From: Cyclobacteriaceae bacterium
GTDB lineage: Bacteria > Bacteroidota > Bacteroidia > Cytophagales > Cyclobacteriaceae
Assembly: GCA_020436085.1 (NCBI GenBank)
Contig: JAGQYM010000004.1
Location: forward strand, 1 to 64,000
DNA: 64,000 nucleotides
Direction: 5' to 3'
The notes under the pieces were generated by a model that saw nothing but the letters and a program-made list of their open reading frames with translations, did no database searches and was not told where the DNA came from. Both the position numbers and the translations under genes were made by a program. How positions within the stretch are numbered: position 1 is the first letter of the stretch; every line of letters begins with the position of its first letter. Positions 53,971 to 63,212 of the stretch are shown here, one piece after another.

Positions 53971-54888
53971 ATGTACTCGATCGTCATTCCGGTTTACAAT
54001 AGTTCGAAATCAGTTGCTACACTTGTTACCAAAATTGAGGATGTATTTACCAATCAAGTAAGAGCCGATTTTGAGATCATTCTTGTGGACGATTGTTCGC
54101 CAAACCCCAATACATGGTTAACATTGTCACAACTAGCTTTTCATCACCAATTTGTGAAGGCTGTACAGCTCACACGAAATTTCGGACAACAAGCGGCCAC
54201 CCTATGTGGTTTCGAGTATTCCCAAGGAGATTATATTATCACCATGGATGACGATCTACAGCATCGACCTCAAGATATTCCAAAACTTATTCTTCATAGA
54301 AATCACGATGTGGTTATAGCTCAAATGGCTAACAAAAGACACTCAGCTTTCAAACGAATAACAAGCAAGATAAAAAGCTGGTTTGACTCTGTCCTGATCG
54401 GCAAACCAAGGCATATTCAACTTTCGTCATTTAGACTCATAAACAGAAACATCGCACTTGGAATGCTGAAAATTCGCACACCAAAACCATTCATTCCAGC
54501 TCTGATGTTCTACATTTCAAAAGATATCTTCGGAGTTGAAGTTGAACACGATAAGCGATCAGAAGGGAAAGGCAATTATACATTTTGGAAGATGTTAAGC
54601 GTGTTTAGTAACTTGTTAATTAATAACTCGTCCTTTTTGCTACGCGTTTTAGGTTTGTTTGGAATTGTGATTTCACTCATGAGTCTTGCGGGTGCTGTAT
54701 ACTTTATTGCGCGAAAGTTACTTCTTGATGAAACACCTGTTGGCTGGACTTCAGTTATTGTTGCGGTTCTTTTTTTTGGAGGGATACTGCTATTTGCTGT
54801 AGGCATAATCGGTGAGTACCTCATTAGAATTATCTCAGGCACTGAACAAAAACCAACTTATATTGTAAGAACCACAATGAATATCTAA
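53971..54888 (+). CDS. GtrB/ArnC-like glycosyltransferase
   Basis: A 305-residue GT2 enzyme that would make polyprenyl-phosphate-sugar. YSIVIPVYNSSKSVATLVTK, ILVDDCSPNPNTW, TRNFGQQAATLCGFEYSQGD and MDDDLQHRPQDIPKL match the ArnC/GtrB group; two C-terminal membrane helices lie at about 230-290. It follows the GT39-like gene (181-base gap with no gene), forming the second donor-maker/GT-C pair in the locus. Confidence 0.9.
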   Translation: MYSIVIPVYNSSKSVATLVTKIEDVFTNQVRADFEIILVDDCSPNPNTWLTLSQLAFHHQFVKAVQLTRNFGQQAATLCGFEYSQGDYIITMDDDLQHRPQDIPKLILHRNHDVVIAQMANKRHSAFKRITSKIKSWFDSVLIGKPRHIQLSSFRLINRNIALGMLKIRTPKPFIPALMFYISKDIFGVEVEHDKRSEGKGNYTFWKMLSVFSNLLINNSSFLLRVLGLFGIVISLMSLAGAVYFIARKLLLDETPVGWTSVIVAVLFFGGILLFAVGIIGEYLIRIISGTEQKPTYIVRTTMNI

Positions 54889-55064
54889 CACATAAAATTC
54901 CCTACTTGCCCTTATGGCAATATCAAAATGGACACCACAAGATCAATTAAATTGCTTTCACTTTCCTAGTTCATGAAAAAGGAAGTCAAAATGAGCATTA
55001 AAATAGTATTAGACAGCAACGCAGTAGCGCACAAAAATACACTAGTTTTTTTTCGCTTTGTTAG

Positions 55065-55074
55065 AAAAAAAAAA
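55065..55074 (+). repeat. A10 tract ending in the ATG of the methyltransferase gene
   Basis: Ten consecutive A bases end with the A of the start codon at 55074; a T8 run lies 12 bases upstream (55046-55053), so the two could pair. Such tracts can vary in length by slippage. Confidence 0.9.
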
Positions 55075-55874
55075 TGTTACAAAAGGATATAAATGATATA
55101 TGGCGTGATGGGGCACCGGATAACATTTCCTACCCTAAAACTGCAAACAAATATTGCTTTGCGATTGAAGAGAGTAGCTTTTGGTTTCAGCATCGCAACA
55201 ACGTCATACTGTCTATAATGAAACGATTCCCTTGTGTCAACAACTTTGCTGACATTGGCGGTGGCAACGGATTTCAAATCAATTTTTTGAGCAAACAAAT
55301 AAAGGACAAGATTTTCTATTTAATTGAACCTGGCTACGAAGGTTGCCTCAATGCCAAAGAGAGAGGGGTAGAAAATGTTTACAATATTGAATTTCAAAAG
55401 TTTCCATTTCAAGAAATGAACATCGGGGGGGTCGGTCTTTTCGATGTATTAGAACACATAGATAGAGACAAAGAATTCTTAGTTCAGCTAAAATCATTCT
55501 TGGGCAAAGGGAAATACATTTATCTAACCACGCCTGCACACATGGGGTTGTGGTCTGAAGACGATAAACATGCAGGGCACTTTAGAAGATACACTCTTAG
55601 TTCCTTTGAAAATTTAAGCGTAGCCTGTGATATGAAACTAGTTTACTCCAGCTACTTTTTTACCTACCTGCCTATACCTACTTATTTAATCCGATCTCTT
55701 CCCTCCAAACTGGGGATACGAAAGAAGTGGAAACAACAAGTTGCCACAAAAGAACACAAATTAGGACCATACGTCAAAAGGCTTCTTAGTCCCTTTAACT
55801 CATTCGAGCTAAGGAAGCTAGAAAACTCAAGTAACCGCTTTGGTGCAAGTTGCATCGTTGTCTATCAGACCTAA
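55074..55874 (+). CDS. Class I SAM-dependent methyltransferase
   Basis: A 266-residue protein of the Methyltransf_23/UbiG-like type. Motif I is NFADIGGGNGFQINFLSKQ (about 57-75), then FYLIEPGYEGCLNA, GVGLFDVLEHIDRDKEFL and YLTTPAHMGLWSEDD. Probably methylates a sugar or a polyprenyl-linked intermediate. A G7 run in the coding sequence (55425-55431) and the A10 tract at its start are possible slippage sites. The 185-base gap before it holds no gene. Confidence 0.83.
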   Translation: MLQKDINDIWRDGAPDNISYPKTANKYCFAIEESSFWFQHRNNVILSIMKRFPCVNNFADIGGGNGFQINFLSKQIKDKIFYLIEPGYEGCLNAKERGVENVYNIEFQKFPFQEMNIGGVGLFDVLEHIDRDKEFLVQLKSFLGKGKYIYLTTPAHMGLWSEDDKHAGHFRRYTLSSFENLSVACDMKLVYSSYFFTYLPIPTYLIRSLPSKLGIRKKWKQQVATKEHKLGPYVKRLLSPFNSFELRKLENSSNRFGASCIVVYQT

Positions 55875-55932
55875 GAGTCTCCTTATTAAGTTTTCTCTCA
55901 ATAACTATTTCCGCAAGAGTAATTTTGGCAAC

Positions 55933-57072
55933 TCATTTTTTGAGGCCGAAAAATTCTAAAATGCTATCAATGATAAAACGCTGTTCCTCCTTTGTCAATT
56001 CAAAATATAAAGGCAGTCGAACAAGGCAATCAGAAAATCTATCTGCATGCCTTAATTCTCTTCCATCATGTTTGCTCAAATAATAAGGACTTTTATGTAA
56101 GGATTGATAGTGAAACACGGCACTTATGTTTTTTGCCTTTAAGTACTTAATAAGAGAAGATCTTTGTTCTTGAGACTTACAAATCATGTAAAACAAATGA
56201 TAATTGTTAGAGCTATAGCTGGGGATTTTCGGTAGTCCGTATTGCTTTTCCCAACTCCCCGTCATTAACTCACTTTGGTAAAGCTCCCATACCTCCCTCC
56301 TTCTTTCTTGGATAATGTCTAAATTCTCAAGTTGCGCCAAAAGAAAGGCTGCAATAATCTCTGATGGCAAAAAGGAACTACCTATATCAACCCAATTATA
56401 TTTATCGACCTCGCCTCGAAAAAAAGCAGAACGATTTGTGCCTTTCTCCCAAATAATCTCAGCTCTTCTAATAAATTTGGGGTCATTTACCACTAACATC
56501 CCACCCTCACCTGAGATCACATTTTTGGTCTCATGGAATGAGAATGTCGACAGGTGACCTATACTACCTAATGGGCGGCTTTTATAATTTCCATCAATCG
56601 CCTGCGCAGCATCTTCAATCACGAAAAGATTGTATTTATCCGCCAGCCCCATGATTTTATCCATGTCACAAGCAAAGCCCGCATAATGGACTGGCACAAT
56701 AGCTTTGGTTCTATTGGTAATTTGCTGCTCGATCAAATTTTCATCTATACCAGGGCAATCCGGATGGCTATCGATGAAAACCACCTTTGCCCCTCTTAAA
56801 ATAAAAGCATTTGCTGTCGAGACGAATGTGTACGAAGGCATAATTACTTCATCCCCAGGTCCAATTTCAGTTAGAATCGCTGCCATTTCTAAAGCAGCAG
56901 TACAAGAAGTAGTTATCAAGCACTTTTTGAAGGAAAATTTATCTTGAAAGAAAGAATGGCAACGCTTGGTAAAACTTCCATCACCGGAAATCCTACCAGA
57001 GACCACAGCCTCTCGAATATACTCTACCTCCTTGCCAAGTAGGAACGGCTTGTTGAAGGGAATTTTGTTCAA
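55933..57072 (-). CDS. dTDP-4-amino-4,6-dideoxygalactose transaminase-like (WecE/RffA)
   Basis: A 379-residue DegT/DnrJ/EryC1 family PLP enzyme that would aminate dTDP-4-keto-6-deoxyglucose. The PLP lysine is Lys183 in SFHETKNVISGEGG and Asp154 lies in VIEDAAQAIDG. The N-terminal IPFNKPFLLGKE and the SGDGSFTKRC loop closely match WecE of enterobacterial common antigen. It is the last gene of a run with a WecD-like and a hexapeptide acetyltransferase gene. Confidence 0.9.
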   Translation of the reverse strand: MNKIPFNKPFLLGKEVEYIREAVVSGRISGDGSFTKRCHSFFQDKFSFKKCLITTSCTAALEMAAILTEIGPGDEVIMPSYTFVSTANAFILRGAKVVFIDSHPDCPGIDENLIEQQITNRTKAIVPVHYAGFACDMDKIMGLADKYNLFVIEDAAQAIDGNYKSRPLGSIGHLSTFSFHETKNVISGEGGMLVVNDPKFIRRAEIIWEKGTNRSAFFRGEVDKYNWVDIGSSFLPSEIIAAFLLAQLENLDIIQERRREVWELYQSELMTGSWEKQYGLPKIPSYSSNNYHLFYMICKSQEQRSSLIKYLKAKNISAVFHYQSLHKSPYYLSKHDGRELRHADRFSDCLVRLPLYFELTKEEQRFIIDSILEFFGLKK

Positions 57073-57132
57073 TGGAGTAACTTTTTGAGATTAATTTCGG
57101 AATTTGACGAAAATGTTCACATCAGTCACTAA

Positions 57133-57984
57133 CTAAATTAAAGTTGAATTATTCTTGTCATCATCGCTTCGGAGGTTGCCTACCTTAAAGAAGGTTAAGG
57201 ACAGTGACTCCAAGCGTCTATGAGATTTGATGTGATTACGAATCACTGGAAGATTTGTAAGTTGTGTTGTATTATCAACATAGAATTTTAGTTCAGGTAT
57301 CCTTGAAAATAAATAGCTCTGCATTGCAAGGTGAGTGGACTTGCCTCTGTAGGATTCGTCAATCACAGTAAGAATACCTTTGTACACCGGAATGTTCTCC
57401 TTCAAACCGCGTTTTTCATAAATAAAGTACCCTGCTACCTTTCTCATACGATCAATCAAAACACAAGACAAAGAAGCCTCAGACTTCAGGGCATTGGTAA
57501 CCCAAGTGGTAAAATACCTATCTACATCCTCATTTTCAAAAAAAAGAGGGTTTTTATAGCGACTAATAAATTCCTTATTGTCAGTGAGGTATTTTTTGGT
57601 AAGCGAAATAACCTCCGTCAATAAATCATCTGAAAAATCTGCAATTTGAAGCTGGGGAAAGTCCAGCTTAAAGGCTTGTTTTTTTAATGAAGCCGCATCT
57701 AAAAGAGTTAAAAACGAAATTCTCGAATCCGCCAATCTAAATCCAGTGTCCTCCAGCAATGGCACCAGAGTGAACAAATCAGCCGTAGCGTTAAACTCAA
57801 GCAATTCATATTGATCTCGACTATCAGCAATAGCCGTGTCTAGTTCAAACTTAATTGATTCTCTACTCTGAAAAATAAGATCATTGACCGAGTTCCCAAC
57901 CCATTTGAGTTCACCCCATTTTTTTGCAAAAAAATTGGACTCCCAGACTTTTGGCTTGATTGTGAAATTTGCTTTGTCGGACAT
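57133..57984 (-). CDS. WecD-like GNAT acetyltransferase
   Basis: A 283-residue protein. The N-terminal VWESNFFAKKWGELKWV resembles the start of WecD (dTDP-fucosamine acetyltransferase), and the central region (GYFIYEKRG, GILTVIDESYRGKSTHLAMQSYL) has the GNAT acetyl-CoA loop in a loose form. The ATG at 57984 lies 4 bases after the upstream stop. Immediate neighbours are a WecE-like transaminase and a hexapeptide acyltransferase, supporting acylation of a 4-amino sugar. Confidence 0.75.
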   Translation of the reverse strand: MSDKANFTIKPKVWESNFFAKKWGELKWVGNSVNDLIFQSRESIKFELDTAIADSRDQYELLEFNATADLFTLVPLLEDTGFRLADSRISFLTLLDAASLKKQAFKLDFPQLQIADFSDDLLTEVISLTKKYLTDNKEFISRYKNPLFFENEDVDRYFTTWVTNALKSEASLSCVLIDRMRKVAGYFIYEKRGLKENIPVYKGILTVIDESYRGKSTHLAMQSYLFSRIPELKFYVDNTTQLTNLPVIRNHIKSHRRLESLSLTFFKVGNLRSDDDKNNSTLI

Positions 57985-57988
57985 GCAA

Positions 57989-58534
57989 TTACTCCACCTT
58001 CTTGTAAAATTTGGCTGGGCTACCGTACCAAATTTCGTTATCGGGGACGTCATGTCTCACTTGTGAACAGGCTCCTATTTCGGAATTTACTCCAACAGTA
58101 ACTGACGGCATGATAACAACATTTGCACCATATCTAGATCCTCTTTTAAGCATCCCTGTTTTCTTTTCATTATTCCTCCTCAAATCGGCTGTATCCGTCA
58201 CGACAAACCCATATTTCATTATTACGTCATCCTCCACAATGGTATTAGCCGATAAAGTACACCTGCTCCCCATTGAAACGGAATTTCCCAGTTTACAATT
58301 ATCCCTGATTTCACAATACGAAGTAAAGCTGCAATTCTCCCCAATAGATGCTCCTTTACCTACCTTTGTATAAGTCCCAAGTTTAGTTCCACTTCCAATA
58401 GTGGCCCCCCTCAGGACCATTGCATATGCCTCAATAATGACATTGTCTCCGATAATTACATCATCCTCAATGATACAGAACGCTCCGATTGTAACATTCT
58501 TTCCAATTGTTGCAAGAGGCGAAATTTTATTCAT
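57989..58534 (-). CDS. Left-handed beta-helix (hexapeptide) acyltransferase
   Basis: A 181-residue protein built of repeated hexapeptides such as IGKNVT, IGAFCI, IGDNVI and IGSGTK, with a central insertion and the IGACSQVRHDVPDNEIWYGSPAKFYKK terminal motif family. It is of the WbbJ/FdtC type that acetylates sugars or nucleotide sugars. It probably works on the same amino sugar as the neighbouring WecE/WecD-like proteins. Confidence 0.87.
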   Translation of the reverse strand: MNKISPLATIGKNVTIGAFCIIEDDVIIGDNVIIEAYAMVLRGATIGSGTKLGTYTKVGKGASIGENCSFTSYCEIRDNCKLGNSVSMGSRCTLSANTIVEDDVIMKYGFVVTDTADLRRNNEKKTGMLKRGSRYGANVVIMPSVTVGVNSEIGACSQVRHDVPDNEIWYGSPAKFYKKVE

Positions 58535-58597
58535 GGTTTCGATTCAAGAAATTTAAGTCTAGCAATATAGCGATTTGAATAATTATGGTTGTTGTTG

Positions 58598-59596
58598 CTA
58601 CCACAAATTCGTCAGCTTTGAAATCTGCGCTGAGATATCAAATTTCAGTGAGTAATTAAAAGCCATTTCCCTTTTTTTCATATCAACTGGAGCCTTTAGC
58701 AACTCGACTATATCTCTGACATCTTTGTAAACATAACCCGCATCGCCAATGTAATCCTTAATGTCTGGTCGGACTTCCGGCATGTAAACCATGGTCCCCG
58801 AGGCCATCGCTTCCATAACCGCCATCGGCCATCCAACGGTTTTCATTTGCATGTTGGCAGTATAAACCAAGCTTCTATGCTTTTTATATTCACGAGGCAT
58901 TTGTGAGTATAGAGTCGGTTCAATAAAATTCACCCTACCCCCGATTTCTTTGTTCAATGCAGCTATCTTATTTATATCATGACCGAGGCCGTAAAGGTTG
59001 AACGTGTCGTTGGGTAAAAGTTTCGATAGACTCACAAACGTCTCCATACTTTTTTTCGGTATGCAAGCACCAGTGTTCATGATCCCGTTACCATTTGGTG
59101 TCTTGTCAAAAAAATGCTTTGTGTTGACTACTGGAGGCGCGTCTATTAATTTATTTGGATTGACTTTTCCGATCCTGATCAGCAAGTCTCTAGTGAATGG
59201 AAATATTAGAACTCCTTTACACAAATCATGATTTAAAAACTCATGCAGCTGTGATATGTGAGAAGGAAAATCATCAGCCATTTCATTTTTTAACGCGTCA
59301 AAAGAATGTGCTCTTATAGTAAATGGGATGTTTGTTTTCTTACTTACGCTACTAATGACTTTGGCCATAAGTAAATAATGTCCATGTATTATATCCGGTT
59401 TAAACCGCTCAATATGCTGTATAATTTTCTCTTCGTCTGAAATTTGTTGATATGGTAGGCATTCAACATCTGGCGTGTTAGGTACTGAGGTGGCAATTAT
59501 TTCAATTTGAAAATCCTTTATAAGACAATTTATTTCTGATTTGATATAGGATTGAGATAGCTGGGGGTAGTTTTTGACGATGTATAAAACTCTCAT
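58598..59596 (-). CDS. Family 4-like glycosyltransferase
   Basis: A 332-residue GT-B enzyme. MRVLYIVKNYPQLSQSYIKS and the GHYLLMAKVISS segment form the N-domain; FNLYGLGHDINKIAAL and MAVMEAMASGTMVYMPEVRP (donor-site E) the C-domain. It overlaps the upstream GT2 gene by 4 bases (ATGA). Confidence 0.87.
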   Translation of the reverse strand: MRVLYIVKNYPQLSQSYIKSEINCLIKDFQIEIIATSVPNTPDVECLPYQQISDEEKIIQHIERFKPDIIHGHYLLMAKVISSVSKKTNIPFTIRAHSFDALKNEMADDFPSHISQLHEFLNHDLCKGVLIFPFTRDLLIRIGKVNPNKLIDAPPVVNTKHFFDKTPNGNGIMNTGACIPKKSMETFVSLSKLLPNDTFNLYGLGHDINKIAALNKEIGGRVNFIEPTLYSQMPREYKKHRSLVYTANMQMKTVGWPMAVMEAMASGTMVYMPEVRPDIKDYIGDAGYVYKDVRDIVELLKAPVDMKKREMAFNYSLKFDISAQISKLTNLW

Positions 59597-60432
59597 CTCG
59601 TTAGATTAAAGGGTTTAAATGAGGACAAATAATTATCATAAATAAGACTCCCTTGTTCCAGGGCATTCTCTAATTTCTCTTCTGAATAAAAGAACCTGTC
59701 AAATTCACCGTGAAGTTCATCTTTCATCAGCAAGTCATACCAGTATCGTTTATGGTAACCTGTGTTTTCACTAAGTTTTTTATTCTGTGCATAGCCGCTC
59801 CCTCCATTTTTGACCTTAGATTCGAATTGTTGGTATGATCGAATCGGGAAATGTAAAATTTCTAAATCAGCTCCTTTAATTACTTTTGATAGAATGTCAC
59901 CGGAAACCGAATGATTCCCCTGAGATACCGCAATGTTAGGAGAACAGCGGTGCACCACCTTTGGCGGCAAAGGCCTCCCGCTTAACGCCAGTGATATTGC
60001 TCTACGATATGGGAAGTCCGTGGGTAAAAATTCATCACATTTGGCCATAATTGGAACGTAGTCATGCCGACTAACCGAAATAACCGAAACTTCTAAGGGA
60101 ACTTCTGTCAGGCAAAGTTTTATGTTATTATGGCTTCGAGAGACGAAAAATTCATCTGCATCGGAATTTATTATCCAGCTAGCCCCATATTTAGACGACA
60201 ACAAATTGGCCATTTTACTTACGTAAGAGTATTGCGAAAAATCAAATGGAGGTTCTTTAATGATTTCTACAACTCCATGATTAAGGTATTCTTGACATAT
60301 TTCATAAGTCCCATCAAGAGAACCGTTATCAGTAATAATTATAAAATCAACTCCATTGTTCAAATGGTACTCAATGTTTGCCCGAACGATGTCTGCTTCG
60401 TCTCTAACCAGCAAGGTCATTCCAACTTTCAT
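59593..60432 (-). CDS. Family 2-like glycosyltransferase
   Basis: A 279-residue protein of the GT2 (Glyco_tranf_2_4) type. MKVGMTLLVRDEADIVRANI opens the domain; IITDNGSLDGTYEICQEYL and WIINSDADEFFVSR provide the nucleotide and metal sites, and HRCSPNIAVSQGNHSV is the later conserved His region. Coupled to the downstream GT4-like gene. The 195-base gap upstream holds no gene. Confidence 0.88.
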   Translation of the reverse strand: MKVGMTLLVRDEADIVRANIEYHLNNGVDFIIITDNGSLDGTYEICQEYLNHGVVEIIKEPPFDFSQYSYVSKMANLLSSKYGASWIINSDADEFFVSRSHNNIKLCLTEVPLEVSVISVSRHDYVPIMAKCDEFLPTDFPYRRAISLALSGRPLPPKVVHRCSPNIAVSQGNHSVSGDILSKVIKGADLEILHFPIRSYQQFESKVKNGGSGYAQNKKLSENTGYHKRYWYDLLMKDELHGEFDRFFYSEEKLENALEQGSLIYDNYLSSFKPFNLTR

Positions 60433-60627
60433 CGGTTCGAATTTGTTAAAGCCAATTCAAAAGGGGATCTTCAATTTGTGTAAAAGCAGAATGGGCTTCA
60501 TCAAGCTCCATTCTACAAGAAAAAGCCGTCAATTTTTTGTGATTTTGAATCCACCAAAAGGGACTTACAAAAACTACTAGCAATGTTTTTTTCTTGCACC
60601 TAATTGTCGGTTTGATTTACGACTAAA

Positions 60628-61497
60628 CTACTTTGTAGGAAATCCCATTTCCCCTACAAAGGAAATATCTTCAGGAGAGAATTCACTAATATCCTCATTC
60701 TTATATCTTCCAATAGAGTCCGGTGGTTTTACAAATTGTAAAAGGTGATCAATGATTTCTTTACGAATTTCAAAATTTAAAAACTTGAGCAATTTTTGCA
60801 GCCCAATTTCGGGATTGGCGCAGAAGTTATCATAATTAACCAAATAGAAGTTTTCTCCCAGAGTTTTCCCAATGGATAACATTCTCTTATGTACCCAACA
60901 CCAATAACTTAGTGACGCTTTTGGGTCAAATTTAGGTGCCTTTTCAAAAACTAACCACCACCATCTTCTGAGCTGATTCTGATTGTCGCTAAATGCCATA
61001 TCAAGCCCATTTCTCATGACATGTATGTATTTTAAGTCTGGAATGCACTTTACAAGACGATCAATTAAGATATGCGTGTTGGGTTCTTTCCAGCCCCATC
61101 CTTGAATTCTACCCTGCTCAAGTTGAGATTGACGGCTAATTATTTCAATTCTTTCATCAAGCCAGAGAGGCCTTGTAGTAGCAGGATTATCTTTCATGGA
61201 AAATCTTTTTATAAAATCTATTTCCACAGGAGTCAAAATTGAACCCATTTTCATCCTCTTGGCAAATAAAGTGACCGCTTCTTCAAATTCTGAATCAATG
61301 CATTTTACACTTGTATCATTCTTAAAAATTAGAGTGAAAAGCAAATTGTCGAGTGAGTCATTCAAATCCTCACCCATCCAGTATCCCAACTCCGAGAGAA
61401 TTTTGCAGAATAGGCGAGTCCCGCTCCCTCCAACTCCACCTATCGCAACCGGATGTCCTAATTCTGTGTTACCTTGCAGCTCATTTGATATTGGCAT
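60628..61497 (-). CDS. Sulfotransferase-family protein
   Basis: A 289-residue protein with an N-terminal PAPS-type loop (VAIGGVGGSGTRLFCKIL) and the central IHVMRNGLDMAFSDNQNQLRRW region that fits the 3'-phosphate-binding Arg/Ser motif. FYLVNYDNFCANPEIGLQKL is typical of the family C-terminal half. Likely sulfates a sugar in the surface glycan; the substrate is inferred. It is divergent from the unknown gene at 61565. Confidence 0.83.
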   Translation of the reverse strand: MPISNELQGNTELGHPVAIGGVGGSGTRLFCKILSELGYWMGEDLNDSLDNLLFTLIFKNDTSVKCIDSEFEEAVTLFAKRMKMGSILTPVEIDFIKRFSMKDNPATTRPLWLDERIEIISRQSQLEQGRIQGWGWKEPNTHILIDRLVKCIPDLKYIHVMRNGLDMAFSDNQNQLRRWWWLVFEKAPKFDPKASLSYWCWVHKRMLSIGKTLGENFYLVNYDNFCANPEIGLQKLLKFLNFEIRKEIIDHLLQFVKPPDSIGRYKNEDISEFSPEDISFVGEMGFPTK

Positions 61498-61564
61498 ACT
61501 GTTTCTTTTTTATTTACACCGAGAAAAATTCAATCTTTGACAAAGATAGTTGTCTCCTAATAAA

Positions 61565-62518
61565 ATGATTATCAGAACTGTATTTGATTCGAGAGCTAAG
61601 TCGCTAAAATATAAAATTTCTCTTCAGGTTCTTGCGGCTTCATGGCACAGGTATCTAAAGTCCGTCTTCCCTTTGGAAGTTGTTCATATTGGCCTTTTAC
61701 CGACTCAGCTCAGAGGTTTCTTAGACGATATCGGTGCGCTCCACATGGAGGCCCTACCAAACAAAAATGACCTGATATCTAAAACAAGTAACACTATTCA
61801 AGGTCTGGAATTAAATAAGGGCAAAAACGTTCTACTTATTGACAATGATACCTTCTTTGCAAATTCATTTGCCAAAATTCCTATAGATCACAATCATGTA
61901 GGGGGATCAATACCAGGTGGCCTACGCGTCACAAGTGATCAATGGGACATAATAACGGGAGAGCTTAAGTCTAAGCTCCTACCCGCTCAAGTCAGTCCAT
62001 TATCGGAATCGGTCAAAGCCATTATCACAGAATCAAATCCTCAGGTACTTCGGCACGTGTATGTTAACGGAGGAGTTCTATTCATCCCCGGCTCAATTGG
62101 TTTCAAGACTATCTGGGAAAACCATGTCGCTAGAATATCCAATCACTTTAGAAATCATCCATTAAAGGACAATAACGTCTATGGCAGCAATATGGCTGGC
62201 TTGGCAACCGCGATCGCGGAGTATGGAAAATTCTCCTGGCTGCCAATTGACTTTAATTATCGACCATATTCGTTTGCACTGGGACTAAGTGAATTGGAGA
62301 AGATCAAAATTATCCATCTCACAAACAATCCAGCTATAGAATATGCTACATCTGTGACAGCATGGTATCAACACTATTGGGACAAATTTATCCTAAATCG
62401 CCTGAATTCACTTAAAACAAAAATTGGAAATGGCGAGTACTTAAAAAGAATGGAAATCATCTCATCGGCTCAAAAAAAAATAAATGAGTTGGTGAATGAC
62501 TTTGGTATTTCACTATAG
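61565..62518 (+). CDS. Unknown protein, GT8-like nucleotide-sugar transferase fold possible
   Basis: A 317-residue protein with no firm family. NVLLIDNDTFFANSFAKI (about 95-112) resembles the DxD site of GT8-type transferases, VYVNGGVLFIPGSIGF (about 166-181) resembles the N-G-G-x-x strand of the same fold, and KIIHLTN the terminal His strand. ATG 61565 is preferred to an in-frame TTG at 61550. It is followed 3 bases later by a sulfotransferase gene, so the two may act in succession. Confidence 0.65.
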   Translation: MIIRTVFDSRAKSLKYKISLQVLAASWHRYLKSVFPLEVVHIGLLPTQLRGFLDDIGALHMEALPNKNDLISKTSNTIQGLELNKGKNVLLIDNDTFFANSFAKIPIDHNHVGGSIPGGLRVTSDQWDIITGELKSKLLPAQVSPLSESVKAIITESNPQVLRHVYVNGGVLFIPGSIGFKTIWENHVARISNHFRNHPLKDNNVYGSNMAGLATAIAEYGKFSWLPIDFNYRPYSFALGLSELEKIKIIHLTNNPAIEYATSVTAWYQHYWDKFILNRLNSLKTKIGNGEYLKRMEIISSAQKKINELVNDFGISL

Positions 62519-62521
62519 CAT

Positions 62522-63211
62522 ATGTCTTTTATTTCGTTACGTCACAAGTTGATATTCATTCATATCGCCAAAACCGGTGGAAAAAGCATGAATGTGCTTC
62601 TTAAAAATCATTGTAAACCTGAGATTGTCTTTAATACAAAGTCGCTAATTCATAATACTGATCAGCTGGGAAAAAGAATCGCACTAGAAGCAATGAAGTT
62701 AACTAGCAATGAGGTGTGGGATTCATGCTTTAAGTTTGCTTTTGTGCGTAATACCTGGGATCGAACCGTTTCTATGTATGAACACCTCAAAGAATCATAC
62801 CGGAGCCAAATGTCAACGGGAGGCACTCCGAATGACAAAATAGAAATCGTAAACTCGATTCTGGATGTTTTGAATATAAAATTTGAGGATTTCACTTTTG
62901 AAGTTTTCGTGAAATCCATCATTAGAGATCAAATGTTTAAAAACTATCATTGGGACTTGCAGCTGAATTGCATCAGTGACGGAGAAGATAGGATTGTAAT
63001 AGATTACATTGGCCGTTTTGAGTCATTGGAAAAAGATTTTGGTTTTGTTTGCAGCCATGTGGGGCTTCCTAAACTCCATTTACCACATTTTCACAAATCC
63101 AACCACTCACATTATGCAATGTACTATACCAACGAATTAGTGAAGATTGTAGGAGATTTTTACAAAAAAGACAATGATTACTTTCAATATAAATTCAATC
63201 ATTCGATCTGA
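62522..63211 (+). CDS. Sulfotransferase family 2 protein
   Basis: A 229-residue carbohydrate sulfotransferase-like protein. The N-terminal IFIHIAKTGGKSMNVLL is the PAPS 5'-phosphosulfate loop and FVRNTWDRTVSMYEHLK the 3'-phosphate-binding segment, both well preserved. Length fits compact Sulfotransfer_2 proteins. Its stop lies one base from the stop of the convergent membrane protein. Confidence 0.9.
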   Translation: MSFISLRHKLIFIHIAKTGGKSMNVLLKNHCKPEIVFNTKSLIHNTDQLGKRIALEAMKLTSNEVWDSCFKFAFVRNTWDRTVSMYEHLKESYRSQMSTGGTPNDKIEIVNSILDVLNIKFEDFTFEVFVKSIIRDQMFKNYHWDLQLNCISDGEDRIVIDYIGRFESLEKDFGFVCSHVGLPKLHLPHFHKSNHSHYAMYYTNELVKIVGDFYKKDNDYFQYKFNHSI

Positions 63212-63212
63212 T

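Noticed and set aside
54953-54992. Possible terminator after the GtrB-like gene (CTTTCC ... GGAAG)
   Set aside because: The stem is short with a long loop and no T-run follows.
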